Positions 50,240-59,700 of a stretch of DNA of 64,000 bases are shown one piece after another. The stretch lies in contig JAEURJ010000002.1 of assembly GCA_016789305.1 (NCBI GenBank), forward strand, positions 298,079 through 362,078. Direction: 5' to 3'. The notes under the pieces are model-generated. The model had not been told where the DNA came from, did not search any database, and saw only the letters and a list, made by a program, of their open reading frames with translations. The stretch's first letter is position 1. Every line of letters starts with the position of its first letter. Source of the DNA: Anaerolineales bacterium (GTDB taxonomy: Bacteria; Chloroflexota; Anaerolineae; Anaerolineales; Villigracilaceae). Made by a program: the position numbers and the translations under genes.

Positions 50240-50290
50240 ATGTTTAGCAAAAGTTTCAGCAACGAATATTACTACTACACCCACCCATAA
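50240..50290 (+). CDS. Tyrosine leader peptide (leaderless) of tyrS
   Basis: A 16-codon ORF encoding MFSKSFSNEYYYYTHP, with four consecutive Tyr codons (50267-50278) and stop TAA at 50288. It begins 6 bases after a perfect TATAAT and lies between the tyrS promoter and an intrinsic terminator. Runs of the cognate amino acid in a short ORF upstream of its aminoacyl-tRNA synthetase are the hallmark of ribosome-mediated attenuation. Its spacing to the downstream helices fits that model closely. Translation would begin on a leaderless mRNA because no Shine-Dalgarno can precede it. Confidence 0.85.
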   Translation: MFSKSFSNEYYYYTHP

Positions 50291-50296
50291 TCTTTT

Positions 50297-50332
50297 GCGA
50301 TGGTGTGCTTATGAACGCGCCCCCATCATCGC
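50297..50332 (+). promoter_or_regulatory. Candidate antiterminator helix of the tyrS attenuator
   Basis: GCGATGGTG (50297-50305) pairs with CATCATCGC (50324-50332), 9 pairs including one G-U. The right arm is the loop of the terminator, so the two structures compete. A ribosome waiting on any Tyr codon leaves the left arm free, while one at the leader stop would cover its first bases. Confidence 0.6.
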
Positions 50333-50348
50333 GGGCGCGTTTTTATTT
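50314..50348 (+). terminator. Attenuator terminator upstream of tyrS
   Basis: AACGCGCCC (50314-50322) pairs with GGGCGCGTT (50333-50341), with a 10-base loop, and continues into TTTTATTT. It sits between the Tyr leader ORF and the tyrS ribosome site, so it must be bypassed for tyrS expression from the leader promoter. Confidence 0.88.
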
Positions 50349-50370
50349 GCCAGTTTTTACGGAGGATGTG

Positions 50371-51582
50371 ATGAACATCGAAGAACAAGTTGAATTATTA
50401 ATGCAAGGCGCTGAATATGGCGACGAAGAATTAAAAAAGGCAATGACTGCGGAGCTGCGTGAACGCCTGATCCTTTCTCAGAAGACAGGTCGTCCGTTAA
50501 ATGTGTATTGCGGCTACGATCCCACCTCCACCGATCTGCATCTCGGGCATACCATTTCCATGCGCAAGCTGCGTCAGTTTCAGGATTTGGGACATAACGT
50601 CACATTTCTGATCGGAAGTTACACTGCCCTGGTGGGTGACCCCTCGGATAAAAATAAGGCGCGTCCGATCCTGACCGAGGAGAAGGTCGCCGAAAACGCA
50701 AAGACTTATACTGAGCAGGCCTTCCGTGTATTGGACCGCGACAAGACAAAGATCCGCTACAACGGTGAATGGCTTTCCAAGTTGTCCCTGGTCGATCTGA
50801 TCCGCCTTGGGCAAAACTTTACGATTCAACAATTCCTCGCGCGCGAGAATTTTGCCAATCGCTTGAACAAAGGCGAGCCTATTTATCTGCATGAATCGTT
50901 TTATGCGTTGATGCAGGGATACGATGCTGTGGCAATGGAAACCGATGTACAAGTGGGTGGGTCGGATCAACTGTTTAACATTATTGTTGCCGGGCGTAAA
51001 TTGCAGGAGGCCCTGGGACAAAAACCGCTTGTAGGTATTGTGACCTCCATTTTGCCGGGCACAGATGGCGTGCAGAGGATGTCCAAGTCCACCGGCAATA
51101 TTGTGCCGATCAATACCGGTGCAAATGATATGTTTGGCAAGTTAATGTCTGTGCCAGATTCAGCAATGGGCATCTACCTTCGCCTTGCTTCCCGATGGAC
51201 TCCACACCAAATTGAAGCATTGGAGAAGGATGTTTCTTCCGGAGCTTTGCATCCAAAGGACGCGAAGATGAGCATGGCTCACGAAATCACCAGTATCTTT
51301 TACGGAGAGATAGAAGCACAATCTGCCCGGGAAAGTTTCATCAAAACTTTCCAACAGAAGGAAGTTCCGGATGATATTCCTGATTATTCCTTGAAAGATG
51401 GGCAAACGGTTTTGGATGTTATTCTTGATGCCAAAATGGCCGTCAGCAAGAGCGAGGCGCGCAGATTGTTTGATCAAAAGGGTGTACGCCTCGATGGCGA
51501 GACTCTCGAACGCGGTGAAGTTCCCTTCCCACATCCAGGTGTTTTACAAGTCGGCAAGCGACGCTTTTTACGCGTGAAATAG
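50371..51582 (+). CDS. tyrS: Tyrosyl-tRNA synthetase
   Basis: A 403-residue class I synthetase that charges tRNA-Tyr. The HIGH-type motif is DLHLGHT, the tyrosine-specificity region includes QGYDAVAMETDVQVGGSDQL, and the KMSKS-type loop is QRMSKSTGN. A C-terminal S4 domain (about 340-403, AVSKSEARRLFDQKGVRLDG) binds the tRNA. GGAGG (50361-50365) precedes this ATG; longer frames upstream run through the terminator. Expression is likely controlled by the Tyr leader and terminator directly upstream. Confidence 0.96.
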   Translation: MNIEEQVELLMQGAEYGDEELKKAMTAELRERLILSQKTGRPLNVYCGYDPTSTDLHLGHTISMRKLRQFQDLGHNVTFLIGSYTALVGDPSDKNKARPILTEEKVAENAKTYTEQAFRVLDRDKTKIRYNGEWLSKLSLVDLIRLGQNFTIQQFLARENFANRLNKGEPIYLHESFYALMQGYDAVAMETDVQVGGSDQLFNIIVAGRKLQEALGQKPLVGIVTSILPGTDGVQRMSKSTGNIVPINTGANDMFGKLMSVPDSAMGIYLRLASRWTPHQIEALEKDVSSGALHPKDAKMSMAHEITSIFYGEIEAQSARESFIKTFQQKEVPDDIPDYSLKDGQTVLDVILDAKMAVSKSEARRLFDQKGVRLDGETLERGEVPFPHPGVLQVGKRRFLRVK

Positions 51583-51588
51583 GTTAAT

Positions 51589-51623
51589 AAAAAGGATGAA
51601 ACTTTCAAAGTTTCATCCTTTTT
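51589..51623. terminator. Shared terminator overlapping the end of the PAS/GAF gene
   Basis: A perfect inverted repeat (51589-51605 / 51607-51623) rich in A/T at its ends. It ends the tyrS transcript and on the other strand contains the last codons and the stop of the minus-strand PAS/GAF/HD-GYP gene. Confidence 0.88.
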
Positions 51624-54600
51624 TATTGCGCCTTTTTACTTCTTGTTTCTTTTCAGCAGCTTCATCGCTTTTGATTAATTTGAAGAATTCCTTGACGACC
51701 TTTGGGTCGAATTGCTTCCCGGAAAGATCCTTTATATATTGAACTACTTTTTTGCGAGACCAGGCTTTTCGATAGGGGCGGTCTGAAAGAAGAGCGTCCC
51801 ATACATCTACAATGGCAAAGATGCGCGCCGATAGAGGAATTTCCTCCCCCTTTATTTTTTGTGGATATCCATTCCCGTCCCACCATTCGTGATGATTAAA
51901 GGCAATGTCAATGGCAGGGCGCAGATAAACAATTGGATAAATCAGGTCATACGCATACTGTGTGTGTTTGCGCATCTCGACCATTTCTGCTTTGGTGAGC
52001 GGTCCTTGCTTGTGAAGAATACTGTCTGGAACACCCATTTTTCCAATATCATGCATGAGCACTCCGCGGCGGACGTGAATTAAATCAGACTCAGGGATGC
52101 CCATTTGCCTGGCCAGTTTCAAGGTTAGATCAGTGACGCGCTGTGTGTGGCCCTGAGTCTCTTTATCGCGAAGTTCCAGTGCCTTGCCCCATCCTTCCAG
52201 AGTTGTATCATATGCAAGATAAAGTTCGTAATTTGAGAGTTGAAGGTTTGTGAAAAGTTGGGTTTTATCAATCGCAGTTGCGGCTTGATTTGCAAAGATT
52301 TGTACTGAAGCAGTCTGCTCAGTATCATCAAACGCACCGGGGGTGCGGCTATCCAAATTGATAAACCCGATCAACGAATTTTGCGTGAACATGGGAACAC
52401 CCATCCAGCCATGAATATATTCCGTGCCTTCCAGTTTTTCGAAACGGGGATCCAATTGGGCATCATAAATACACATGGGTTGGCGCGAATTTGCGATTTC
52501 CATCCACTTCTCATTGATCGGAAAACGAACTTTCGAAAAATCGGTGCCGCTTGGCAGACCGCGGCTTGTGGCAATCTCAAAACCTGCACCTCTGTCCAGA
52601 GTAATTGAAGCCGAATCGTAAGGTGCAATTTTGTTTAACCAATCAAGGATGGTTTCAAGCAATTCATTTACATCCAATGAATTTGTCAATGCGCCAGTAG
52701 CCTGGCTAAGAATTTCGGAGTCCCTACGGCGTCGCTGCTCGGCTTCGAATAAGCGTGCATTCTCAATTGCGATTGCGGCCTGCTGCGCCAGTCTTATTAG
52801 AAAATCCAATTCTGTTTTTCGGAATTCGAGTTTTTGTCCCTGCCGCCAGACAACCAGCAGCCCTGTAAGGATGTCTTTTGACATAATCGGGACACCCATA
52901 ATGTGTTCCAAGGGTCTCGATTCTGTTCCTTTAATAATCAATACACGCGGATCGTTTTCAGTATTGTTGACGATTTCTCCAAATCCCTGCTGGGCGATGC
53001 TCCCCAGGATTCCACCTCCGACGAGGATCGGGTCATTCTTAATTTCTTCTGAATCCACGCCAATGGCAGCGATCGACACGAGGATGTTTTTTTCTGGTTC
53101 GGATAAATATATTGCACTGGTCTCGGCATTCAAGAGATTTTTTGCATGAAAGGCAATACGTTCCAATACCGAGTTCAGTTGCAGTGTGGACGAGATGTTT
53201 CGTCCCACCTCGGCAATGGCAGATGTCTCCTGGGCATTTTTGATCGCTTCTTCCAGGAGATGGCTCGCTTCCAAAGCGATCGAGGTTTGATGGGCAATAC
53301 TGACGAGAAAATTCAGTTCCATTTGGCTAAAGAGTCCCTGGTTGACAAGCCTCCATACATTAATTGAACCAATGCATTTCCCATGCAATAATAAGGGAGC
53401 CGACATCATCGTTTCGGATTCCTTGTCATTCTTGGGTGTGCCCGGAACATTAATTCTTCTAGGATCATCTGAAGTAATGTTGATAATTTCAGCTTTGCCC
53501 TCGGCGATCAGGTTGCCTGTAATACCCTCCCCCAGCCTGATCGTGTGCGACAGAAGCTGCTGACTGTACACTCCATGGGAGACCACCACCTTGATGGTTT
53601 GATTGTCATCCTGTAGAAGGTAGACGGCTACATTATTTGCAACCAACAATTCCATCGCACGCCGCGCAATTTTATCCAAAACAACATTGCTGTCGTGGCT
53701 GGTTGTTGTTTCGGTTGCGATATCTGCAATGGCCTCGATGATCCTGGCCCGGCGGCTTTCTTGCTCAAAGTGTTTGGAATTTTCAACTGCAATCGCAGCC
53801 TGATTCCCAAATGTTTGGAGCAATGCGGCATCCTCTTTTTTAAAGAAGCCTATTTTGTCGCTATCAAAGTTTAAAAAACCAATCAGCTTTTCCTGTGCAA
53901 TCAATGGAATACCCATCCACCCACGGATGTAGCTTGTTTCTGGAAATTTAACAAAGCGGCTATCATCCTGCACATTGGAAATTATGACTGGCGTCCAAAG
54001 GTCCATGTCCCATTTTTGAGGTTCAAGTTCGTACGATTTCCCGACGAAATTAAAATTTTCCGGCAGTCCGCGTTGCGCTACGATCTCAGCGTATCTTCCG
54101 TTGATCAGTTCTATGGATGCACTTGTATAATCCACGAGCTTGGCGCTTAGGGTTAGTATTTTTTCGTAAATAATGGCTCTATCCAGCGACTCGGTCAGCG
54201 ATGCGGTGGCCTCGCGAAGAGCATCAGCCTGTTTATGGAGTTTTTCCTCGTGCTCAAATAATAAAAGCCTGATCATTGCATTTGCCAATCCGCCTGCAAT
54301 GGTAACTAATAACCTTTCATCAGCTTCTGTATAGGCATTTTTGATTCGACTTTCAATATTCAAGACCCCCACGATCTTTGATGAAACAAGAATAGGTACG
54401 CAGAGTTCAGAATTTATTCCCTCGGATGATTCTAAGTAAATGTCGCTTTTCGACGTATCGTTAATAAGAATCGGGCTGCCTGTCTGAATTACTGTTCCAC
54501 AGACACCCATGTTCACTGGAGTGCTTTTTAATAGGTTTTCAGCGTTGGTGCCGTAATATGATGGGTGGGGTGTTACTAAACTTCCATCTTCACTTAATAA

Positions 54601-56070
54601 CAAGACCCCGCAATTATCCGGGCGAATGGTGCTGCTAATGATTTCGGTTACGGATCCAATGAGTTCGCCAATGCTTGCAGAAGTTGATTCAGCAAGGGCG
54701 ACGGCGTGCAGGATTGTCAGCTCTGCAAGCTGATGTTCGAGTTTTTCCTCAGTTTTTTTTCTTTCGGTGATATCCCTGTAATTGGCTACGATCGCTTCAA
54801 TACCGGGTTCATCCAGTAGGTTGGTCCCAATTACCTCAAGCCAGCGAGTGTTGCCGTCTTTATGGTGACATCGCACTTCTAATTTCAAGCTTTTTCCTGG
54901 TGTATCCAGGATCGATAAAAACTCCCTTTGCGCAATCTCTTGATCTTCAGCTACTACGATATCAAAGGCACTTTTGCCTACAAGCTCCTCCACTGGATAT
55001 CCAAGGATATTTACAGACGCCGGACTTTGATACAAAATCCTGCCCTCGGCAGAATAAAGAGCTATCGCATCCATGCTGTTTTCGATCAATGACCTGAATC
55101 GTTTCTCGCTTCTTGTCAGGGTTTCCTGTAATAGTTTTCTAGCGGAATTGTCACGGGCGATGGTAATAAGGTTTCCATCTGGGAGTGCCTTTGAATGTAA
55201 TTCAACAGAGACATATCCACCATTTTTTTGTAGCAGGGTCCGTTCGATTTTGATGTTTTTCCCAGCCAGAATTTCAGGAAGCTTTAGAGGACGCAAGGCC
55301 AACTCTTCCTTTGAAATTAAGCCTGACAGATTCTTGCTCAGAAGTTCATCCTTTTCGTAGTTCAACATCGTGCATATTTGTTTGTTGACTTCAATTAGAT
55401 TCCCATCAGCATCTGAAATGAGGATCCCGTCAGATGCATGTTCCACGAGCATATGATAGCGAGCCTCGCTGATTCGATTGATTTCCTCCGCAATTTTTTG
55501 TTTTGTAATGTCGGTGACGAATCCCTCGAAATATTTCGTCCCCCCGTCTTTACCGCGAACTTCACGCGCGTTTGTTGATGTCCATATGATCGTTTTGTCT
55601 TTTCTTATGTTTTGAGTCTCAAATCGATTAACGAACCCGTACTCCTTTAGCATGTCTGCGAACTTTTTTCGACTATCAGGGCTTAAGTGGATTTGAGTGT
55701 TGATATCTTTGACCAGATCGATCATCTCTTGTGGGGAAGAGTATCCATAGATTTGTGCCATTGCCGGATTGACGAGGATAAAACGACCGTCTGGCGAAGA
55801 TCGAAATATTCCCTCTCCGGCTGCCTCAAAGATCTCCATGTAATTCTGTGTCAGATCTTTCTGGCTTTCTTTGCTTGTTTTTATCAAACGGTGCAGGAGA
55901 ATCGAGGTAATTAAAATATACAGCCACCCTTCATAAGTTTGTGCAGCCAAAATTTCCGCAGGATCTTTAAGTAATAGGATAAATTTGTCAGCGAGTAATA
56001 TCCACAACCCACCGACAACGATATATATTAGTGTAACTCTAGTTTCGGGGGGGAGGTTCAAACGTTTCAT
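51613..56070 (-). CDS. Large PAS/GAF sensor with HD-GYP output
   Basis: A 1485-residue protein. Two membrane helices (residues 10-62) are followed by three PAS domains (about 75-195, 205-320 and 325-440), five GAF-like domains (about 455-620, 640-800, 805-970, 980-1135 and 1145-1300) and a C-terminal HD-GYP domain (1310-1470). HD-GYP residues are kept: HDIGKMG and NHHEWWDGNGYP, so c-di-GMP hydrolysis is expected. GAF2 and GAF5 share the motif YI(R/H)GWMG(I/V)P, pointing to internal duplication. No Shine-Dalgarno precedes the ATG; TATAAT and TAGAAT boxes lie on the minus strand upstream. The stop codon is inside the shared terminator. Confidence 0.9.
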   Translation of the reverse strand: MKRLNLPPETRVTLIYIVVGGLWILLADKFILLLKDPAEILAAQTYEGWLYILITSILLHRLIKTSKESQKDLTQNYMEIFEAAGEGIFRSSPDGRFILVNPAMAQIYGYSSPQEMIDLVKDINTQIHLSPDSRKKFADMLKEYGFVNRFETQNIRKDKTIIWTSTNAREVRGKDGGTKYFEGFVTDITKQKIAEEINRISEARYHMLVEHASDGILISDADGNLIEVNKQICTMLNYEKDELLSKNLSGLISKEELALRPLKLPEILAGKNIKIERTLLQKNGGYVSVELHSKALPDGNLITIARDNSARKLLQETLTRSEKRFRSLIENSMDAIALYSAEGRILYQSPASVNILGYPVEELVGKSAFDIVVAEDQEIAQREFLSILDTPGKSLKLEVRCHHKDGNTRWLEVIGTNLLDEPGIEAIVANYRDITERKKTEEKLEHQLAELTILHAVALAESTSASIGELIGSVTEIISSTIRPDNCGVLLLSEDGSLVTPHPSYYGTNAENLLKSTPVNMGVCGTVIQTGSPILINDTSKSDIYLESSEGINSELCVPILVSSKIVGVLNIESRIKNAYTEADERLLVTIAGGLANAMIRLLLFEHEEKLHKQADALREATASLTESLDRAIIYEKILTLSAKLVDYTSASIELINGRYAEIVAQRGLPENFNFVGKSYELEPQKWDMDLWTPVIISNVQDDSRFVKFPETSYIRGWMGIPLIAQEKLIGFLNFDSDKIGFFKKEDAALLQTFGNQAAIAVENSKHFEQESRRARIIEAIADIATETTTSHDSNVVLDKIARRAMELLVANNVAVYLLQDDNQTIKVVVSHGVYSQQLLSHTIRLGEGITGNLIAEGKAEIINITSDDPRRINVPGTPKNDKESETMMSAPLLLHGKCIGSINVWRLVNQGLFSQMELNFLVSIAHQTSIALEASHLLEEAIKNAQETSAIAEVGRNISSTLQLNSVLERIAFHAKNLLNAETSAIYLSEPEKNILVSIAAIGVDSEEIKNDPILVGGGILGSIAQQGFGEIVNNTENDPRVLIIKGTESRPLEHIMGVPIMSKDILTGLLVVWRQGQKLEFRKTELDFLIRLAQQAAIAIENARLFEAEQRRRRDSEILSQATGALTNSLDVNELLETILDWLNKIAPYDSASITLDRGAGFEIATSRGLPSGTDFSKVRFPINEKWMEIANSRQPMCIYDAQLDPRFEKLEGTEYIHGWMGVPMFTQNSLIGFINLDSRTPGAFDDTEQTASVQIFANQAATAIDKTQLFTNLQLSNYELYLAYDTTLEGWGKALELRDKETQGHTQRVTDLTLKLARQMGIPESDLIHVRRGVLMHDIGKMGVPDSILHKQGPLTKAEMVEMRKHTQYAYDLIYPIVYLRPAIDIAFNHHEWWDGNGYPQKIKGEEIPLSARIFAIVDVWDALLSDRPYRKAWSRKKVVQYIKDLSGKQFDPKVVKEFFKLIKSDEAAEKKQEVKRRNKKG

Positions 56071-56178
56071 TAGGATGTTTGAATTTATTTGTCCACAGGA
56101 TGATTTGATGTCTTTATTTCATTCTAATTTTCTTTATTATAAGACCTTTCATGGCGTATTTACATTGCCATGGAAAAC

Positions 56179-56209
56179 AAAATCACCCCGGTAACACCGG
56201 GGTGATTTT
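56179..56209 (-). terminator. Terminator of the tRNA transcript
   Basis: AAAATCACCCCGGT / ACCGGGGTGATTTT, a perfect 14-bp stem with a 3-base loop. It lies 4 bases beyond the tRNA-Cys CCA end and has TTTTGTTTT on the minus strand. Confidence 0.9.
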
Positions 56210-56212
56210 TTC

Positions 56213-56287
56213 TGGAGGCGTCGACGGGATTTGAACCCGTGAATAAGGATTTTGCAGACCCTCGCCTTACCACTTGGCCACGACGCC
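56213..56287 (-). tRNA. tRNA-Cys (GCA)
   Basis: A cloverleaf on the minus strand with acceptor GGCGTCG/CGACGCC, anticodon loop CTGCAAA (anticodon GCA), T-loop GGTTCAAATCC and discriminator U73. CCA is encoded (56213-56215). It is the last of three tRNAs on one transcript. Notably it is the tRNA that the candidate cysteine leader at 18809 would sense. Confidence 0.95.
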
Positions 56288-56346
56288 ATGGAAACAACAA
56301 GGATTGCAAACTGGATATTTCATCAATCTGCAATCCCATATTTGTT

Positions 56347-56421
<75 letters not shown>

Positions 56422-56447
56422 TTCTTGACCCAACTTCAGGTCGAGAG

Positions 56448-56520
56448 TGCCGAGACCCAGGATCGAACTGGGGACACCGCGATTTTCAGTCGCGTGCTCT
56501 ACCAACTGAGCTATCTCGGC
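56448..56520 (-). tRNA. tRNA-Phe (GAA)
   Basis: A cloverleaf on the minus strand with acceptor GCCGAGA/TCTCGGC, D-loop AGCTCAGTTGGTAGAGC, anticodon loop CTGAAAA (anticodon GAA) and T-loop AGTTCGATCCT. CCA is not encoded. First of the three tRNAs. Confidence 0.95.
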
Positions 56521-56548
56521 CAAAGTATTTTGTTGTTAAGCGTCCGTG

Positions 56549-56577
56549 ATTTTACACGTACTTATATGTATTGTCAA
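56549..56577 (-). promoter_or_regulatory. tRNA operon promoter
   Basis: On the minus strand TTGACA (56572-56577), a 17-base spacer and TAAAAT (56549-56554). It would start transcription about 20 bases before tRNA-Phe and stands back to back with the rpoB promoter. Confidence 0.85.
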
Positions 56578-56616
56578 GAAACCCATCCAAACTCAACTAG
56601 TCAATCTAAATTTATC

Positions 56617-56645
56617 TTGACTTTTTATACCCGCTTCGATATAAT
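56617..56645 (+). promoter_or_regulatory. rpoB promoter
   Basis: TTGACT (56617-56622), a 17-base spacer and TATAAT (56640-56645). It gives a 5'UTR of about 60 bases before the AGGAGAG ribosome site of rpoB. Confidence 0.88.
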
Positions 56646-56714
56646 GTTAGGTCGCTGTCCATTGGAGACAGTTCAAATCGTTTCATCCGAAGCCATATCA
56701 GTCAGGAGAGAAGA

Positions 56715-59700
56715 ATGGCATCTTCTTTGCCGCGTAAAAGTTACGCACGTATTCCCGTAAATCTGGATCTTCCGAATTTAATTGAAATCCAACTTGATTC
56801 CTTTGAAAGACTCAAAAAGGAAGGTTTAGGCGATCTCTTTCATGAGATTTCGCCGATTGAGTCGTACAACAAAGGCATGAAGCTGTTCTTCCCAAGCCGC
56901 GGCCCCGAGTCGCAACAGTGGGGGTTGAAATATTGGTTTGGAGAGCCCAAGCATACCATCGAAGAATGTGTTGAGCGTGATCTGACATACGCCAGCCCTC
57001 TTTATGTTTCTGTTTTGTTGGCCGGGCCGGATGTGCCCGAGCCGATCAAGCAGGATATCTTCCTGGGCGATTTCCCCGAGATGACCGATAAAGGTACATT
57101 TATTGTTAATGGTACCGAGCGCGTTGTGGTTTCTCAATTGATACGTTCCCCTGGCGTTTATTTTGAGGCACCGTCTGACCGCGCGACAGGCCGTCCACTT
57201 GCGATGGCAAAACTAATTCCTGATCGCGGTGCCTGGATGGAATTCGAGACGCGTAAATCAGATTACATCATCTTGAAGTTCAATCGTAAGCGCACAGTAC
57301 CGATTACAGTATTTTTGCGTGCTTTGGCCGCCATTAGTGATGGTTTGAAGGATTCACCCATTAAGACCGGCAGTGACGAGGAAATTCTGTCCATCTTTAA
57401 GGATGTCGACAACAATCCTGACCGCCTCTTTATTGCGTCGACGCTCAAGCAGGAACCCGATTGGGATCTTTCTCATCAGACTATTGCCGAGGCAGCCTTA
57501 ATCGAATTCTTCAAGAAGATGCGACCCGGCGACCCTGCCACTCTCGATAATGCCCGACAGTTCCTTGAGGAACAGTTGTTTGATCAGCGTCATTATGACC
57601 TGGAGCGCGTAGGTCGTTACAAATTAAATCAGAAACTTGATCTTAACATCCCGATCCCGCATCGCACGATCTCCAAGAACGATGTGATCCGCTTGATTCG
57701 CCGCATGATCCAGATCAACAATGCGACCGAGAAGCCGGATGATATCGATCATCTGGGCAATCGCCGTGTCAAAACGGTGGGTGAGTTGATCCAGAACAAG
57801 CTGCGTATCGGTCTCCGTCGGATGGAACGTGTTATTAAAGAACGCATGTCCATTCGCGATCAGGAACAGCTATCCCCGGTGACCCTGGTCAATATTCGAC
57901 CTGTGGTTGCTGCGTTACGTGAATTCTTCGGTTCATCCCAGCTTTCCCAGTTCATGGATCAGACCAACCCGTTGGCTGAGTTGCGTCACAAACGCACCCT
58001 TTCGGCCTTGGGACCTGGCGGTTTGCGACGTGAGCGCGCCGGCTTCGATGTCCGCGACGTTCATCACTCTCATTATGGCCGTATTTGCCCAATTGAAACA
58101 CCTGAAGGTCCAAACATCGGCTTGATCGGTCGTTTGGCTTCCTTTGCCCGTGTCAATGAATATGGGTTCATCGAGACTCCGTATCGCAAGGTGTACAAGG
58201 CTCTTCCTGCAGATGATGAAAATCTGGATGGTCGCACCCTTCGTGAGGATGTGTACGATCCCAAATCTGAAGAACTATTATTCAAAGCAGGAACCGAAAT
58301 TGACTCCAAAACTGCCAAGCGATTGGCAAGGGTTGGCGGTGAAATTTCGATCATTCCTTTTGTGTCCGAAAAAGTGGATTACCTTTCTGCAGATGCTGAA
58401 GATAAATATACGATTGCTCAGGCAAACGCGATTTTGACCGAGAAGAAAGAATTCACCCGCGAGCGAATTTCCTGCCGTTACCACTCCGGCTTTATTTTCT
58501 CGAATCCTGAAACCATTGATTATATGGATGTGGCACCTCACCAGGTTGTGGGTATCAGCGCCGCTCTTATTCCGTTCCTTGAACATGACGATGCCAACCG
58601 CGCCTTGATGGGCTCGAACATGATGGCGCAAGCGGTGCCTTTGGTTCGCCCTGAAGTGCCTCTTGTTTCCACCGGCATGGAAGGTGCTGCCGCTTTGGAC
58701 TCAGGCCAGGTGGTAGTGGCTGAGGCGGACGGCGAAGTTGTGTCGGTAACAGGATCAACCATCACCGTGAAAGAGAAGCGCAGCGGGAACCGCGTCTATC
58801 AACTGCGTAAATATCAACGCTCCAATCAAAGCACCTGTATCGACCAACGTCCTTCGGTTGTGAAAGGGCAGATGATCAAGAAGGGTGATATTATCGCCGA
58901 CTCATCTTCAACAGATGCCGGCATGTTGGCGCTCGGGCAAAATGTGGTTGTGGCTTTCCTTTCATGGGAAGGCGGTAACTTCGAAGATGCCATCCTGCTT
59001 TCCGAAAGACTGGTACAGGATGATCGTTTCACTTCCGTGCATGTGGAAAAGTATGAAGTGGAGGCCCGCGATACCAAACTCGGACCAGAAGAGATCACTC
59101 GCGACATCCCGAATGTTGGTGAGGATGCGATCAAGGATTTGGATGAAAGCGGCATTATCCGTATCGGCGCCGAAGTCGGCCCGAACGACATTCTTGTCGG
59201 CAAGATCACTCCGAAGGGCGAAAAAGAACTCACTCCTGAAGAACGCTTGCTCCGCGCGATTTTCGGTGAAAAGTCACGTGATGTAAAAGATACCTCTCTG
59301 CGTATGCCTCACGGTGAGCGCGGCAAGGTTGTTGATGTAAAAGTATTTACCCGTGAAGACAATTCAGATCTCTCCGCCGGTGTAGATATGATGGTGCGTG
59401 TCTCAGTTGCCCAACGCCGTAAGATCATGGCAGGTGACAAGATGGCGGGACGCCATGGAAATAAGGGCGTGGTTTCCAAGGTCGTTGCAGTGGAAGATAT
59501 GCCATTTCTCGATGACGGTACCCCGGTGGATTTGATCTTGAATCCGTTAGGCGTGCCAGGCCGTATGAACATCGGTCAGGTTTTGGAAGTCCATCTCGGC
59601 TGGGCAGCGAAGCGCATGGGCTTCCGTGCCATCACTCCTGTGTTCGACGGTGCCAGTGAAGAGCAGATCGAAGCTGAACTCGCTCGTGCATGGATGATCG

